Assembly: GCF_002849605.1 (NCBI RefSeq)
Contig: NZ_NPIB01000012.1
Location: forward strand, 1-64,000
Direction: 5' to 3'
Length of the DNA stretch: 64,000 bases
Source: Photobacterium carnosum
GTDB taxonomy: Bacteria; Pseudomonadota; Gammaproteobacteria; Enterobacterales; Vibrionaceae
The notes under the pieces are model-generated. The model worked only from the letters and a program-made list of their open reading frames with translations, searched no databases and was not told the DNA's origin. Shown here one piece after another: positions 18,975 to 29,242 of the stretch; positions within the stretch are counted from its first letter, which is position 1; the number at the start of each line of letters is the position of its first letter. Made by a program: the position numbers and the translations under genes.

Positions 18975-20357
18975 TTATTGATTATTATTATTGATGGTTG
19001 TTGAATGCTGAAGCTGCAACGATTGTGGTTGAACATCAAAACCATTGACTAATGAGGCTAAATTGCTGTTAGTAATGTTTAAGTCGGTAATAATCCGAGC
19101 TTGTTCAATGACTAAGGCAAGCTCATCAGTGGCTGCGGTGATCACATTATTAAACTGCGCGGTATTATTTTGATAACCCCGTTCTACAGCTTGTGTACGT
19201 GCTTTAGCTTGAGTCAGAAGGGTGGCTGTATAACGCGATAAGCGCTGGCTTAAATTATCACGTTCAACCAATAAGGCATTTACCTTGGCGTTCATTTGAT
19301 TGAGCAATAGATCACGTTGTGATTTTGCCGCTCCCACTTGATATTGCGCAGCCGCATAATGGTGATCTTGACGGTTATCTGTAAACAGCGGCAGATCCAT
19401 GGTGAGATAGGCACTCACCAGATCAGAGGCTGGTTTGCCAGACATACCATTGGCTTGGCGAGAGGCATACATAACTTCAATGCCAAATTGAGGTTTATAG
19501 GCTTGTTGGCTAATGGCGACTTGGGTTTCATTTGCAGAAATAGCACTATTGGCAATAAGTACCAGTGGGTGTTGTTTCAGTAATGAATAATGTTGGGTAG
19601 TGGCGGTTAAACGCGGCATTAATTGGTTAAGATGTTGCCAAGATAACTGGTTTGATGCTTTGATTATTGTTTGCGTTGTGAGCCAATCAGCGCCCAGCCA
19701 TTCAGACAGTTGTGCCATGATACGATGTTGTGTTTGTCGGTTTGTTTGTAATTTGTCTTCTATTTTGACGACTTGCAGTTGAACTTGGAGTAAATCTTGT
19801 GCCTCACCGCTACCGATAGCGTAGTTAGTCTTGGTGAAATTGGCTAATTCCGTTATAAGGCGGTGGTTACGTTGTAAGGTACGATAAACTGATTGTTGAT
19901 AGCCTAATTCTAACCATAATTGGGTCATTTTATTGGTAATATCAAGTTCACGAACCGCATGTTGAATACCAATAGCTGTTGCTTGGATATCACCTTTTTG
20001 TTGTTGTAAATCAAGGGTGTCACCACGGTCAAATTGTTGCATTAAACCAATCGATAATGTGGTCATTGGATCAGTATTTAGAGAAAAACTGTTCGTTGGC
20101 AAACCACCAATACCCAGTTTTAATTTGGGATCAGGTAAGCTGTTAGCGCCTAAACTGGTTTCTTGCATTGCACGCTGTTGAGCACTAATTTGCGCCATAT
20201 TGGCATCGTTTTTAATCGCTTTAGTGATCAGTTGTGTTAATTGTTGCGATTGCTCAGTTTTTGCCGACGCAGTTGTTAATGGTGACGCAAGCAGTGTTAC
20301 CGGTGTTATCGCGCTAGCACTGGCAATCAGCACTAACATAGAAGTTGTAACGTTCAT
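18975..20357 (-). CDS. cusC: CusC/TolC-family outer membrane efflux channel
   Basis: Outer-membrane factor of the copper tripartite pump, 460 residues from the preferred ATG at 20357 (a TTG at 20369 gives four more). The signal peptide ends near ASA or LAS within the first 30 residues. There are two repeats of coiled-coil helices and short strands typical of the family. Sequences such as LPDPKLKLGIGGLP near residue 70 and the ERGYQNNTAQFNNVI segment near 395 fit. No lipobox is evident, unlike E. coli CusC. The adaptor gene follows 12 bp downstream. Confidence 0.85.
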   Translation of the reverse strand: MNVTTSMLVLIASASAITPVTLLASPLTTASAKTEQSQQLTQLITKAIKNDANMAQISAQQRAMQETSLGANSLPDPKLKLGIGGLPTNSFSLNTDPMTTLSIGLMQQFDRGDTLDLQQQKGDIQATAIGIQHAVRELDITNKMTQLWLELGYQQSVYRTLQRNHRLITELANFTKTNYAIGSGEAQDLLQVQLQVVKIEDKLQTNRQTQHRIMAQLSEWLGADWLTTQTIIKASNQLSWQHLNQLMPRLTATTQHYSLLKQHPLVLIANSAISANETQVAISQQAYKPQFGIEVMYASRQANGMSGKPASDLVSAYLTMDLPLFTDNRQDHHYAAAQYQVGAAKSQRDLLLNQMNAKVNALLVERDNLSQRLSRYTATLLTQAKARTQAVERGYQNNTAQFNNVITAATDELALVIEQARIITDLNITNSNLASLVNGFDVQPQSLQLQHSTTINNNNQ

Positions 20358-20580
20358 AACGTAATCCAATCTTCCACAAGCGAATATAAAACAATATAAG
20401 TGATGATCTAATTATTATTACGTAGTTAACTAAGTAATAACGGTCTAGGACAGTCATTGAATTAAATAAGGCTTATGGTGATCTTAGATCTGCTGCAAAA
20501 TAATTAAATACAGATCATAAGATACAATTAATCTATCACGGACAATAATGATGTCGTGAGTAAAAATAGATTAAACGGAT

Positions 20581-20973
20581 TTATGCTATTGGAGGGCGAT
20601 ATAACGTTGGAGTGGTAGTATTTAATTGGTGTGTTTTTTCTATAGCGATGAGCGTCAGATTTGATGGCTGAGATAAGTTTTCAAATTGGCTCGGGAGAAA
20701 AGCAATATTACTTAAACATGCGATAGAGCAACAATTATCAACGCCACCCATTTTATCGCAATGTGCTGCCGATTGTTGTGCTTGATGGTGGTCATGAGAT
20801 GTCATTGATTCATCATCACAGCAATCCATCGTTGATGACATTATCATCATTGAATTATTCATGCTGAGCATTTTTATCGACATTAAAGGCGCACTGGAAG
20901 CAACACTTGATAGCAATAATGCTATAAGCGTAAAGCTTGTAATCCAAATTGTGCGAAGACGTTTAATATACAT
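20581..20973 (-). CDS. secreted Met/His/Cys-rich protein at the head of the copper operon
   Basis: 130-residue exported protein. An N-terminal hydrophobic signal (about residues 10-29, ending SSA) is followed by a metal-ligand-rich stretch: Met-rich MSMNNSMMIMSSTM, DCCDDES, HDHHQ, HCDKMGG, then NCC and a further Cys. This resembles CopL-like metal-binding proteins often found ahead of copper operons, but I cannot assign a family firmly. It is separated from cusC by about 220 bp. The promoter upstream has a 19-bp spacer. The likely role is periplasmic copper binding or sensing (inference). Confidence 0.6.
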   Translation of the reverse strand: MYIKRLRTIWITSFTLIALLLSSVASSAPLMSIKMLSMNNSMMIMSSTMDCCDDESMTSHDHHQAQQSAAHCDKMGGVDNCCSIACLSNIAFLPSQFENLSQPSNLTLIAIEKTHQLNTTTPTLYRPPIA

Positions 20974-21002
20974 CTTGAGCCTTTAATTAAAGTTAAGTTA
21001 TT

Positions 21003-21033
21003 ATTATATGCGATAATTGTAGTTTGAGGTCAA
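21003..21033 (-). promoter_or_regulatory. promoter with 19-bp spacer, MerR-family type, for the copper operon
   Basis: On the minus strand TTGACC (21033-21028) and a perfect TATAAT (21008-21003) are separated by 19 bp, about 30 bp before the first copper gene. Over-long spacers of 19-20 bp are the hallmark of promoters activated by MerR-family regulators such as CueR. An ACCTCAA half-site overlaps the -35. The expected second half-site is poor, so the regulator is uncertain. Confidence 0.5.
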
Positions 21034-21271
21034 GTATTAATTGTTATTTAAAGGGGTAATTAGCGCATAAAATGACAAATATAGTGCGTTAATATGTTTA
21101 CTATATTGCTCAGTGCTTTTTTTGTGCTGTATTATTAACCGTATTTATTATAAATAGTTTGATAAATTAAGCTGCGGTTTATTCACCCCACTGGTTTTTC
21201 TTGCTAATCTGTAATCATTATCGATAGCATTTGTTATTTTTGGCTATTGTTCACTCAGAAGGTAATCTTGT

Positions 21272-22072
21272 TTGAATCATTTTGTTTGGGATGTTAATCC
21301 AATACTAGTGTCATTCTTTGGTTTAAAGATACATTGGTATGGCGTGCTATTTGCGCTCGCTATTACGTTTGGCTTCCAAGTTATGAAGTCAATTTATGAA
21401 CGTGAAAATAAGCCAATTGAAAGCTTAGATTCATTACTTATGTATGCCGTGGTCGGTATCATTGTTGGCGCTCGATTATTTCATGTGGTGTTCTACGATC
21501 CAGATTACTACTGGGCACATCCAGCGAAAATTTTTGCTGTATGGGAAGGTGGACTTGCCAGTCATGGTGGTGGTTTAGGTTTAATCATTGCGGTTTACTA
21601 TTACAGTAAAAAGTATGCTATTGACCGTATGTGGCTTCTTGATCGATTAGCAATAGCAACCGCATTGTTTGGTTTCTTTGTCCGTTTTGGTAATTTCTTT
21701 AACTCGGAAATCTTAGGCACCCCAAGTAATTTGCCATGGGCGGTTGTGTTTGAACGTGTTGATTTAATACCACGTCATCCGGTTATGCTTTATGAAGGCT
21801 TTTCTTACTTAGCAATATTCTTCTTATTATTTGCTTTATATAGAAAAACCGATATCGGTAAGTATAAAGGATTGCTGTTGGGTTGGTTCTTAGTCTTGGT
21901 GATGACAGTACGATTCTTACTAGAATTTATTAAAGTACACCAAGCTGATTACTCAACCGATATGGTGATTAATACCGGTCAGTTATTAAGTATTCCATTT
22001 ATTTTAGTGGGTATCTATTTGGTGATTAAAGGCCAAAGAGAGCGCCATTTACAACACGCTAAAAATAGCTAA
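21272..22072 (+). CDS. lgt: prolipoprotein diacylglyceryl transferase, Bacteroidota-like type
   Basis: Inner-membrane enzyme that transfers diacylglycerol from phosphatidylglycerol to the lipobox cysteine of prolipoproteins. The protein has 266 residues and about seven membrane helices. The motifs IHWYGVLFALA (22-32), the SHGG core near 90, the RFGNFFNSE signature near 140-150, PRHPVMLYE near 165 and RFLLEF near 214 are all present. The start is TTG at 21272 with AAGGT eight bases upstream. The wording of the motifs (EGGLASHGG, FNSEILG, GQLLSIP) looks closer to Bacteroidota Lgt than to the usual Vibrionaceae enzyme. It stands alone rather than beside ptsP/thyA, so it may be a second, acquired copy (inference). 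Confidence 0.85.
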   Translation: MNHFVWDVNPILVSFFGLKIHWYGVLFALAITFGFQVMKSIYERENKPIESLDSLLMYAVVGIIVGARLFHVVFYDPDYYWAHPAKIFAVWEGGLASHGGGLGLIIAVYYYSKKYAIDRMWLLDRLAIATALFGFFVRFGNFFNSEILGTPSNLPWAVVFERVDLIPRHPVMLYEGFSYLAIFFLLFALYRKTDIGKYKGLLLGWFLVLVMTVRFLLEFIKVHQADYSTDMVINTGQLLSIPFILVGIYLVIKGQRERHLQHAKNS

Positions 22073-22104
22073 TGTAATGCTTTAAAATTTTAAAAATAGA
22101 CAAT

Positions 22105-22136
22105 AGAAAGCCGATCAGATGATCGGCTTTTTTTTG
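22105..22136 (+). terminator. rho-independent terminator of lgt
   Basis: AAAGCCGATCA/TGATCGGCTTT stem with a two-base centre and eight T. It also lies at the end of the minus-strand TRAP gene. Confidence 0.88.
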
Positions 22137-22137
22137 T

Positions 22138-24685
22138 TTATACGATGGCGGATTTTTGTGGTGTTTTTGCTATTGGTGCTGACAGTAAACGTCGACGCTG
22201 ATTTTGAATTATTATCCCAAATAATAATATTGCAGGTAGCCAAAACCATTCTTTACGCCAGCGTTCCACTGGGACTCTAATATCGAGAATCTGTTGATCA
22301 ACTTGTAATTGTTCTTTAGCGGCAGGGCTGCCAAAAATTACCATGTCAATCAATGTCTTGCCTTGGCTTTGATAGGTTTCAACACCAATATTTGTCAGTT
22401 TTTGTTGGCCGGTATTACCCTTAGGAACGGTAAATAACACGCTAAACTCTCGGTGTTTACCAATCGCATCTTCACCAGCCATTCGCATACGAATAACATT
22501 GCCAGCAGGTAGAGTATCAAGGGTTTTTACTAAGTGTGTTGGCGCGATATTTTGAAAAGGATCCACTATTAAGTCTTGCCAAAAACCGGGACGAAATAGA
22601 GTAAATGAGATCAATAATAACGCGATATTTTCATACCAACGATTACGAGTAATAAACCAGCCTTGGGTTGCCATCGCAAAAATAAGCATCGCAATGGTTG
22701 CAATAATAAAGATAATAATGCCATGGGTTACAGTGACATCGATCAGTAATAAATCAGTATTAAAGATAAATAAAAACGGTAATGCGGCGGTTCGTAAGCT
22801 GTAATAAAACGCAGTGATACCGGTTTTTATTGGATCGCCTTTTGATACGGCGGCAGCGGCAAATGAGGCTAACCCAACTGGAGGAGTTACATCGGCCATA
22901 ATGCTGACCTAGCGTTACAATAACGGGCGCTAATAAGCTTGAGACCACAATATAGTTAGCGGTAGTTGGCAGTCCCATACCAAGTATAAGGCTTAATAGT
23001 GCAGATAAAATTAGCATCAGCATTAAATTGCCCATTGATAGCATTTCAACTAAATCTGCTAGAATTAACCCCACACCTGTTTGAGAAACAGCACCGACTA
23101 TAATTCCCGCGGTAGCAGTGGCAATACCTATTCCGATCATATTACGTGAGCCTGCAATTAAGGCTTCAATCAGATCATTTTTGCCGTCATTGAAATTGCC
23201 ATAATGATAACCGTCTTTACGTAATAAACTTAGTAGCGGACGTTGAGTGACGATAATACCAACCAACATTACCGAGCCCCAAAAAGCCGATAGTCCTGGA
23301 GATAAACGCTCGACCATTAAACACCACACTAAGACCACTACAGGTAAAATAAAATGTAACCCTGCTAATAAGACGCTGCGTGTTTCTGGCAATTCATCTA
23401 AGGGCGCATCAGGATCATCAGCCGGTAATGGTGGGTGAGTGGCGGCTACTTTGAGTAAACCGAGATAAACTGCAATTAATAATCCGCCAATGGCATAAGC
23501 TGCATAATTACCTAATAACGGTTTGATCCATCCTAAGCCATAATAGAGAGTTAACGAAAAACCACTGACCAACAAACACCCAAAACTAAAACTGGTTAAA
23601 CGCACTAACCACGGTTTATGGTGCTTAGGTTCAATTGCGGTCATTCCTAACTTTAGAGCTTCTAAGTGAACAATATAAAGCAGAGTAATGTATGAAATAG
23701 CCGCCGGTAAAAATGCATGCTTAATAATGTCGATATAAGGAATGCCGACATATTCGACCATTAAAAAAGCCGCAGCGCCCATAACAGGAGGCATAATTTG
23801 CCCGTTTACCGAAGATGCAACTTCTATTGCGCCTGCTTTTTCCTTGCTAAACCCGACTTTGCGCATCATTGGAATAGTAAATGTACCCGTTGTGACAACG
23901 TTAGCTATTGATGATCCAGATATTAATCCAGTTAGCCCTGATGCAACTACAGCGGCTTTTGCTGGCCCACCACGAAGGTGTCCTAATAAACTAAAGGCTA
24001 ATTGAATAAAATAATGCCCAGCACCTGCACGCTCAAGTAAAGCGCCAAATAGCACAAACAAAAAAACAAAGCTGGTGGATACCCCAAGTGCGATTCCAAA
24101 TACGCCTTCAGTGGTGATCCATTGATGATTCGCAAGTGAAGCAAATTGTACACCGCGATGGGCGAGTAATCCCGGCATCCAAGGGCCCGCAAAACTATAA
24201 CCAATAAAGCCTAGTGCAATAAGAGGTAAAGCTGGGCCTAAGACTCGTCGGGCAGCTTCTAGTAATAACGGTAAGCCAATACACGCAATGACTAAATCAA
24301 ATTGGGTTAAACTGCCGGGGCGCTGGGCTAATTCATTATACATAACAAATAAATACAATGAGGTAGCTGCCGCAATCATCCCTAAAGCAATATCACTATA
24401 AGGTACCCGATCTGTGGCTGAAGAGTGTCTGGCAGGAAAGACTAAAAAGGCAAGAATAAGCGCAAAGGCTAAGTGAATAGCGCGAGTTTCGGTGTCATTA
24501 AAAACCCCGAGACCAATAATAAAAGGCAGTGGGGATGCGATCCACAATTGAAACAGTGACCATGAAATAGCTAAAAAGGTAATAACTTTTGCCATCATTC
24601 CAGTCGGTAAACGCGCGCCGACATCTTTCGCAATCAGATCTTCTGTTGAAAGCGGGTTATCGAGTATTAGATTATGTTGAGTCAT
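22138..24685 (-). pseudogene. TRAP transporter fused DctQM permease, broken by internal deletion
   Basis: Fused small-plus-large TRAP permease of the TAXI-associated class, with a DUF3394-type C-terminal extension. The first frame runs from ATG 24685 through the DctQ-like N-terminus and most of DctM to GMGLPTTANYIVVSSLLAP...VTLGQ near 22904, then goes out of frame for about 50 codons. The second frame resumes at MADVTPPVGLASFAA (22899) and runs to 22138. In intact relatives roughly 20 hydrophobic residues (the VPLIAVHLFVFYFGI-type helix) lie between these points. About 60-70 bp therefore appears lost, out of frame. A non-functional permease is likely unless a sequencing error or two-part translation applies. 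Confidence 0.75.
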
Positions 24686-24814
24686 AAGTATTCACTTACT
24701 TGTTAACACTAATGAAAACAGAAAACGTTATTAAAGCAATGGCATGCTATGTATTTTCATTAGTAAAAAAGAAGGGTAAGCGAGATAAGTGACTATCTCG
24801 CTTGGCGGTGGAAT

Positions 24815-25774
24815 TTACATCCAGCCACGTTCTTTGTAGTAGCGAATAGCGCCATCATGTAGTGGCGCGGTTAAACCGGCTTTTATCATGTCGGTTTCTT
24901 TTAGTTCAGCAAAAGCAGGATGTAAGCGTTTGAAACGATCCATGTTAGTAAAGACTGACTTCACTAATTGATACACCATTTCGGGATCAGTATCTGCATT
25001 GGTTGATAACACCGCTTTACCACCAATAGAAACGGTATCATTTGGGTTACCACGGTACATACCACCAGGAATAATCGCTTTAGTGAAATAGCTCTTTTCT
25101 TTTAATAGTGCATCAATCTCAGGGCCTGTAACCGCAATTAAACGGGTATCTGTAGTCGTAGAGGCTTCTTGAATCGCGCCATTTGGGTGACCAACAAAGT
25201 AGCTCATCGCATCAATTTTATTATCACTCATTGCAGGCGCTTGTTCGGCTGGTTTGAGATCAGAAACCAGACTGAAAATATCACTATTCCAATTTTTAAC
25301 CGTTAAAATCTGCTCAAACGTATCACGTTGTCCTGAACCGGGATTGCCTAAGTTCACTCGCTTATTCTTTAAATCGTCAAAGGTCTTAATACCTGAATCT
25401 TCACGAGCAAGAATGGTAAACACTTCACTTTGTAGAGAGAAAACCGCACGAATAGCGGGCATTTTGCCGTGATCTTGAAAAGGGGCTAAGCCGTTAAGCG
25501 CTTTAAACTGATGATCGGATTGCATAATGCCGAAGTTGTATTCATGGCTACGTAAACCATTTACGTTAGCCACACCACCACCACTGGTTGGAGCATTACA
25601 TTTGATGTGGTGAGTATCCGTTGTGCGGTTTACAAATCGACAAATAGATTGTCCTGCAATGTAATAAACACCCGTTTGACCACCCGTACCTATCGAGATA
25701 AAAGTGTCAGCGGCCGTAGCGAAGCTTGAGCAAAGTATTCCGCCTAATGTGCTAATAATAGCGAGTAATTTCAT
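24815..25774 (-). CDS. TAXI-family TRAP transporter solute-binding protein
   Basis: Periplasmic binding protein of 319 residues. The signal peptide ends ATA at about residue 21. The TAXI domain opens FISIGTGGQTGVYYIAGQSICRF (25-47) and carries GGGVANVNGLRS near 66 and LGNPGSGQRDTFEQIL near 142, typical of this class, which often binds dicarboxylates or amino acids such as glutamate. It pairs with the fused TRAP permease that begins about 130 bp downstream and is broken, so the system may be inactive. The ligand is unknown. Confidence 0.85.
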   Translation of the reverse strand: MKLLAIISTLGGILCSSFATAADTFISIGTGGQTGVYYIAGQSICRFVNRTTDTHHIKCNAPTSGGGVANVNGLRSHEYNFGIMQSDHQFKALNGLAPFQDHGKMPAIRAVFSLQSEVFTILAREDSGIKTFDDLKNKRVNLGNPGSGQRDTFEQILTVKNWNSDIFSLVSDLKPAEQAPAMSDNKIDAMSYFVGHPNGAIQEASTTTDTRLIAVTGPEIDALLKEKSYFTKAIIPGGMYRGNPNDTVSIGGKAVLSTNADTDPEMVYQLVKSVFTNMDRFKRLHPAFAELKETDMIKAGLTAPLHDGAIRYYKERGWM

Positions 25775-26099
25775 TTTAAAATCCTTTTAATGATTATTAC
25801 AGAGTGATAATTGTTATTTTCTTTATCACTGTGGTATTTATGCTATTTTTGTATTTATTAGTCTGTATGTTGTGTTTTTTAATGATTTTTAGTTATAAAA
25901 ACGTGACTGGTTGTTTGACTAGTAAGCGTTAAGTTTATTTTTTGTTAATTTAAAGTACGGTTTAATTAATACGCTGACAATAAGTAAAAAGTTACTTTTC
26001 TTATGATTTGAGAAATAGAGCAATATTATTAATAAGAGATGGAATAAAAACAAGGATAACAAGAAGGTAATGAAGAGAGGAATTACAGCGAGTTAAACG
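25775..26099. other. intergenic region upstream of the TAXI gene
   Basis: About 325 bp carrying the TRAP operon promoter on the minus strand. No gene seen beyond an eight-codon ATG frame on the plus strand at about 26072, which is not credible alone. Confidence 0.35.
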
Positions 26100-26129
26100 A
26101 AAAAACCGCCAATAAATGACGGTTTTTTA
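26100..26129. terminator. terminator of the ECF transporter operon
   Basis: AACCGCCA/TGACGGTT stem flanked by A and T runs, about 20 bp past the ecfT stop. Works in either direction, mainly for the minus-strand ecf genes. Confidence 0.8.
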
Positions 26130-26148
26130 TTATGATTTAAAGGCAGTC

Positions 26149-26991
26149 TTAATGAAAAGGATACCAGAATAAAGTTGTAGATTGATAACGATGCAAAATG
26201 CCAAGCCCAAGTACAAGAGCAATAATAACTAGCGCAATGACATCATTTTTTGTCATCGGTTTTAAGCTATACCAACTGCGTTTTTTATTACGACCAAAAC
26301 CACGTAATGTCATCGCATTGGAGATCACATCAGCGCGATCTAAACTTGAAAAAATCAGCGGCCCAAGGATTTTGGCAACGTTACGAATACGTGTCATCAC
26401 TGGCGCATTTTTTGATATATCTACCCCTCGTGCTTGTTGAGCATGCATGATATTAGTGAAATCTTTCATCACTTCAGGTAAATAACGTAACGTTAAACTA
26501 ACCGCATAAGCAATACGGTAAGGGACACCTAATTTATTTAAACTGGCTGAAAATTCCGTTGGATGAGTAGTAAAAACAAATACTAACGCAATTGGGAACA
26601 TACTAAAATATTTCAGCGTGACGGTTAGTAAGTAAAATACCGTTTCAAGAGTAATATTATAGTGACCAAAAAGGTGCACGAGTACAGTGGTCGAATGCAT
26701 GTAATCGGTGCCTTGTTGAGGGGCAATCAAAAACATAAATAATGCATTCATTAATAATACGACCGCGGTACCGACTAATAACGGTTTATAGACAGCAAAA
26801 GGGATTTTAGTGGCTTTAAGTAGCAATAAACCCACGATGATTAATCCACAGATAACGCGTAGATCAAAGGTGAGTAACACCATTGTTACCCACGCCATAA
26901 ATAGCACAAATTTAGTAATGCCGTTTAAGGCATGAAGCCAAGAATTGGTGTTGACATAACTGATGCCAAATTTTAAATGTTTGCTTTTCAT
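26149..26991 (-). CDS. ecfT: ECF transporter transmembrane protein EcfT
   Basis: Integral scaffold of an energy-coupling-factor vitamin importer, 280 residues. It has four to five N-terminal membrane helices, then two cytoplasmic coupling helices with the AxRARG-type motifs (here MHAQQARGVD near 190 and SNAMTLRGFGR near 225) that dock on the ATPases. It is the last gene of a three-gene minus-strand operon, with a two-base gap after the ATPase gene. Confidence 0.88.
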   Translation of the reverse strand: MKSKHLKFGISYVNTNSWLHALNGITKFVLFMAWVTMVLLTFDLRVICGLIIVGLLLLKATKIPFAVYKPLLVGTAVVLLMNALFMFLIAPQQGTDYMHSTTVLVHLFGHYNITLETVFYLLTVTLKYFSMFPIALVFVFTTHPTEFSASLNKLGVPYRIAYAVSLTLRYLPEVMKDFTNIMHAQQARGVDISKNAPVMTRIRNVAKILGPLIFSSLDRADVISNAMTLRGFGRNKKRSWYSLKPMTKNDVIALVIIALVLGLGILHRYQSTTLFWYPFH

Positions 26992-26993
26992 GG

Positions 26994-28688
26994 TTATTTA
27001 TTTTTTACTTCGTGGGCGATAAAACAGCGAATAAATTGATCAATATGCTCAATACCCATCGCCTGAGCTAATGAATATAAGCTAGTAACGGTTAAGTTTG
27101 CTTGATCCAATAATGCTGGTTGGCTAAAGATATGATTAACTTTATCATCGGTAAGTAAGCGATTATCGGCAATGACAATCGCGCGTTGGGTATATTCAAG
27201 CACTAAGTGCATGTCATGTGAAATAATCACAATGGTTAGCCCAAGCTTTTGATTCAGTTCTTGAATAAACGCCATCATTGCAGTGTAGTGATGATAATCT
27301 TGTCCCGCTGTTGGCTCATCGAGGATCAGCAATTCAGGCTCAAGCACTAACATTGTCGCAATTGTAACGCGTTTTTTCTGACCAAAACTTAATGCATCGA
27401 CAGGCCAGTGGTGATAGCGACCTAGGCCACAAAGTTTAAGCGTTTTTTCTACTTTGATTTTAATCTGTGCTTCATCCATGCCACGGTTACGTAGCCCTGA
27501 TGCAACTTCATCAAAAATCATATGATGTGAGATCATATGATTAGGATTTTGCATTACCACCCCAATGTGCTGGCTACGCTCAAAAATAGATTGGTTCGTT
27601 AAGTCGTTACCATTAAGGGTGATGATACCTTCATCGGCTTCTAACACGCCCATGATTAAACGGGTGATGGTAGATTTACCCGAGCCATTTTTACCCATAA
27701 TGGCAACAAATTCGCCTTTATGAATATCAAAGCTAACGTCGTCTAACGTCTTGCGAACACCATCATAAGAATAACTAAGGTTGTTAACGCTTAATAGCAC
27801 ATCTTGTACGGGATCTAATTGAGGTTGTTTAACTTGATGGAACCAATCTTCTATTTGAGGTTTGAATTTATCAAGATTAATGGTTGAAAAATATGCAGGC
27901 TTATCTTCAGCTGTGATCGTACATCCGGCTGCTTTTATGGCAGAAATATATAATGGTTCACGGATACCGTGTTGCTGTAATAACGGGCTGGCTAAAAGAT
28001 CATCCGGTGTCATATCTGCAATGATTTCACCACGTTCCATCATAATAATACGATCAATTGGACGGTGTAATACGTCTTCTAAACGGTGTTCAATAATGAT
28101 CACCGTTTTGTTTGAATCTTTATGTAGATTATCAATGATCTCAATTGCTGCTTTACCCGTTTTGGGGTCAAGGCTGGCTAGTGGCTCATCAAATAATAAA
28201 ATATCAACGTCATCCACCATGACACCCGCCATAGAGACACGTTGTTTTTGACCGCCGCTTAGTTCAAAAGGAGAGTGATCTAAAATACTGTTTAAATCGA
28301 CCATATCGGCGGTTGCTTGTACGATTTCACGCATTTGTTGTTGCGGAATCATTTGGTTTTCAAGTGCAAAAGCAATATCTTCGCCTACACTTAATCCCAC
28401 AAATTGACCATCGGTGTCTTGGAGTACCGTACCGACCATACTGGTACAGTGATCAAGATCTAATGTGCGGGTATTCTTACCATTAATATATAACTCGCCG
28501 CTACAATCACCTTTAATAGCATGCGGTATTAGTCCATTTAGGCATTGTCCTAATGTTGATTTTCCACAACCACTTGGACCAATAAGCGCAATTTTTTCGC
28601 CTTTGTTAATTGTCAGATTAATATTTTTAAGCGTTGGATTTTCAAGCGCCCAATATTTGAACGAAAAGTTATTAAAGACGATACTCAT
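26994..28688 (-). CDS. ecfA: ECF transporter ATPase, two nucleotide-binding domains fused
   Basis: Energises the ECF importer. The 564 residues hold two ABC domains in one chain, in place of separate EcfA and EcfA'. Domain 1 has Walker A GPSGCGKST (37-45), signature LSGGQKQRV near 143 and Walker B DILLFDEP near 163. Domain 2 has Walker A GKNGSGKST near 332, signature LSFGQKKRV near 436 and Walker B LLILDEPTAGQD near 456. Both sites look complete. It lies between the S-component and EcfT genes with two-base gaps, so one dedicated transporter is encoded. Confidence 0.9.
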   Translation of the reverse strand: MSIVFNNFSFKYWALENPTLKNINLTINKGEKIALIGPSGCGKSTLGQCLNGLIPHAIKGDCSGELYINGKNTRTLDLDHCTSMVGTVLQDTDGQFVGLSVGEDIAFALENQMIPQQQMREIVQATADMVDLNSILDHSPFELSGGQKQRVSMAGVMVDDVDILLFDEPLASLDPKTGKAAIEIIDNLHKDSNKTVIIIEHRLEDVLHRPIDRIIMMERGEIIADMTPDDLLASPLLQQHGIREPLYISAIKAAGCTITAEDKPAYFSTINLDKFKPQIEDWFHQVKQPQLDPVQDVLLSVNNLSYSYDGVRKTLDDVSFDIHKGEFVAIMGKNGSGKSTITRLIMGVLEADEGIITLNGNDLTNQSIFERSQHIGVVMQNPNHMISHHMIFDEVASGLRNRGMDEAQIKIKVEKTLKLCGLGRYHHWPVDALSFGQKKRVTIATMLVLEPELLILDEPTAGQDYHHYTAMMAFIQELNQKLGLTIVIISHDMHLVLEYTQRAIVIADNRLLTDDKVNHIFSQPALLDQANLTVTSLYSLAQAMGIEHIDQFIRCFIAHEVKNK

Positions 28689-28690
28689 TA

Positions 28691-29242
28691 TTAATAAGCC
28701 TCTTTTAAGTTGAAGCTTTGCTGCTTACGTTTAGCGACCGATGTCAGGATTAAATGGCCAACAAGGGCAATAATGATGGTATTACTTAATGCAATAATGA
28801 CTAATTGCACTAATACTTTGGTAAATGGTTCTGCATAGAGGACCGCATCAAGAAAAGCGGAGCAGCCATAGCCCACGACATTGGCGACAAATGCAAGTGC
28901 CACAAATAGGCTAAAATCAAGTTTAGAAAAAAGTCCCATATCTAAACGGCCACGAGTAAGAATAGGGTAGAGTCCAATAATCAAACCAACAATGCCTGAG
29001 CCAAGTTCCCATGTAAACCATACTCCCCAACCGGCAAATAGGTCTGTTACCCAATGACCAATAATGCCAACAAGAAAACCGACAAGAGGACCAAAAAGAA
29101 CGGCAAATAAGGCTAATACTGCCATGGCTGGTTTTAAAGTGGTGTTAGCAAAGACAGGAATACCGAACATAGGTAAACCACCGATGCCATATAAGGCTGC
29201 ACCAATTGCAATAACAACAACTGTTTTAGCAGAAAGACTCAT
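28691..29242 (-). CDS. ECF transporter S component, UPF0397 family
   Basis: Substrate-capture membrane protein, 183 residues and about six hydrophobic segments. The opening [19 protein letters not shown] and the [21 protein letters not shown] segment (36-56) are typical of UPF0397, whose members are usually annotated as riboflavin-type S components. The first gene of the operon, it precedes the dual ATPase and EcfT. No FMN riboswitch was recognised in the leader, so riboflavin as substrate is not supported by regulation here. Confidence 0.85.
   Translation of the reverse strand: MSLSAKTVVVIAIGAALYGIGGLPMFGIPVFANTTLKPAMAVLALFAVLFGPLVGFLVGIIGHWVTDLFAGWGVWFTWELGSGIVGLIIGLYPILTRGRLDMGLFSKLDFSLFVALAFVANVVGYGCSAFLDAVLYAEPFTKVLVQLVIIALSNTIIIALVGHLILTSVAKRKQQSFNLKEAY

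Noticed and set aside
26072..26098. Eight-codon ORF with good ribosome site before a terminator
   Set aside because: Too short, and no gene follows on that strand for it to attenuate.
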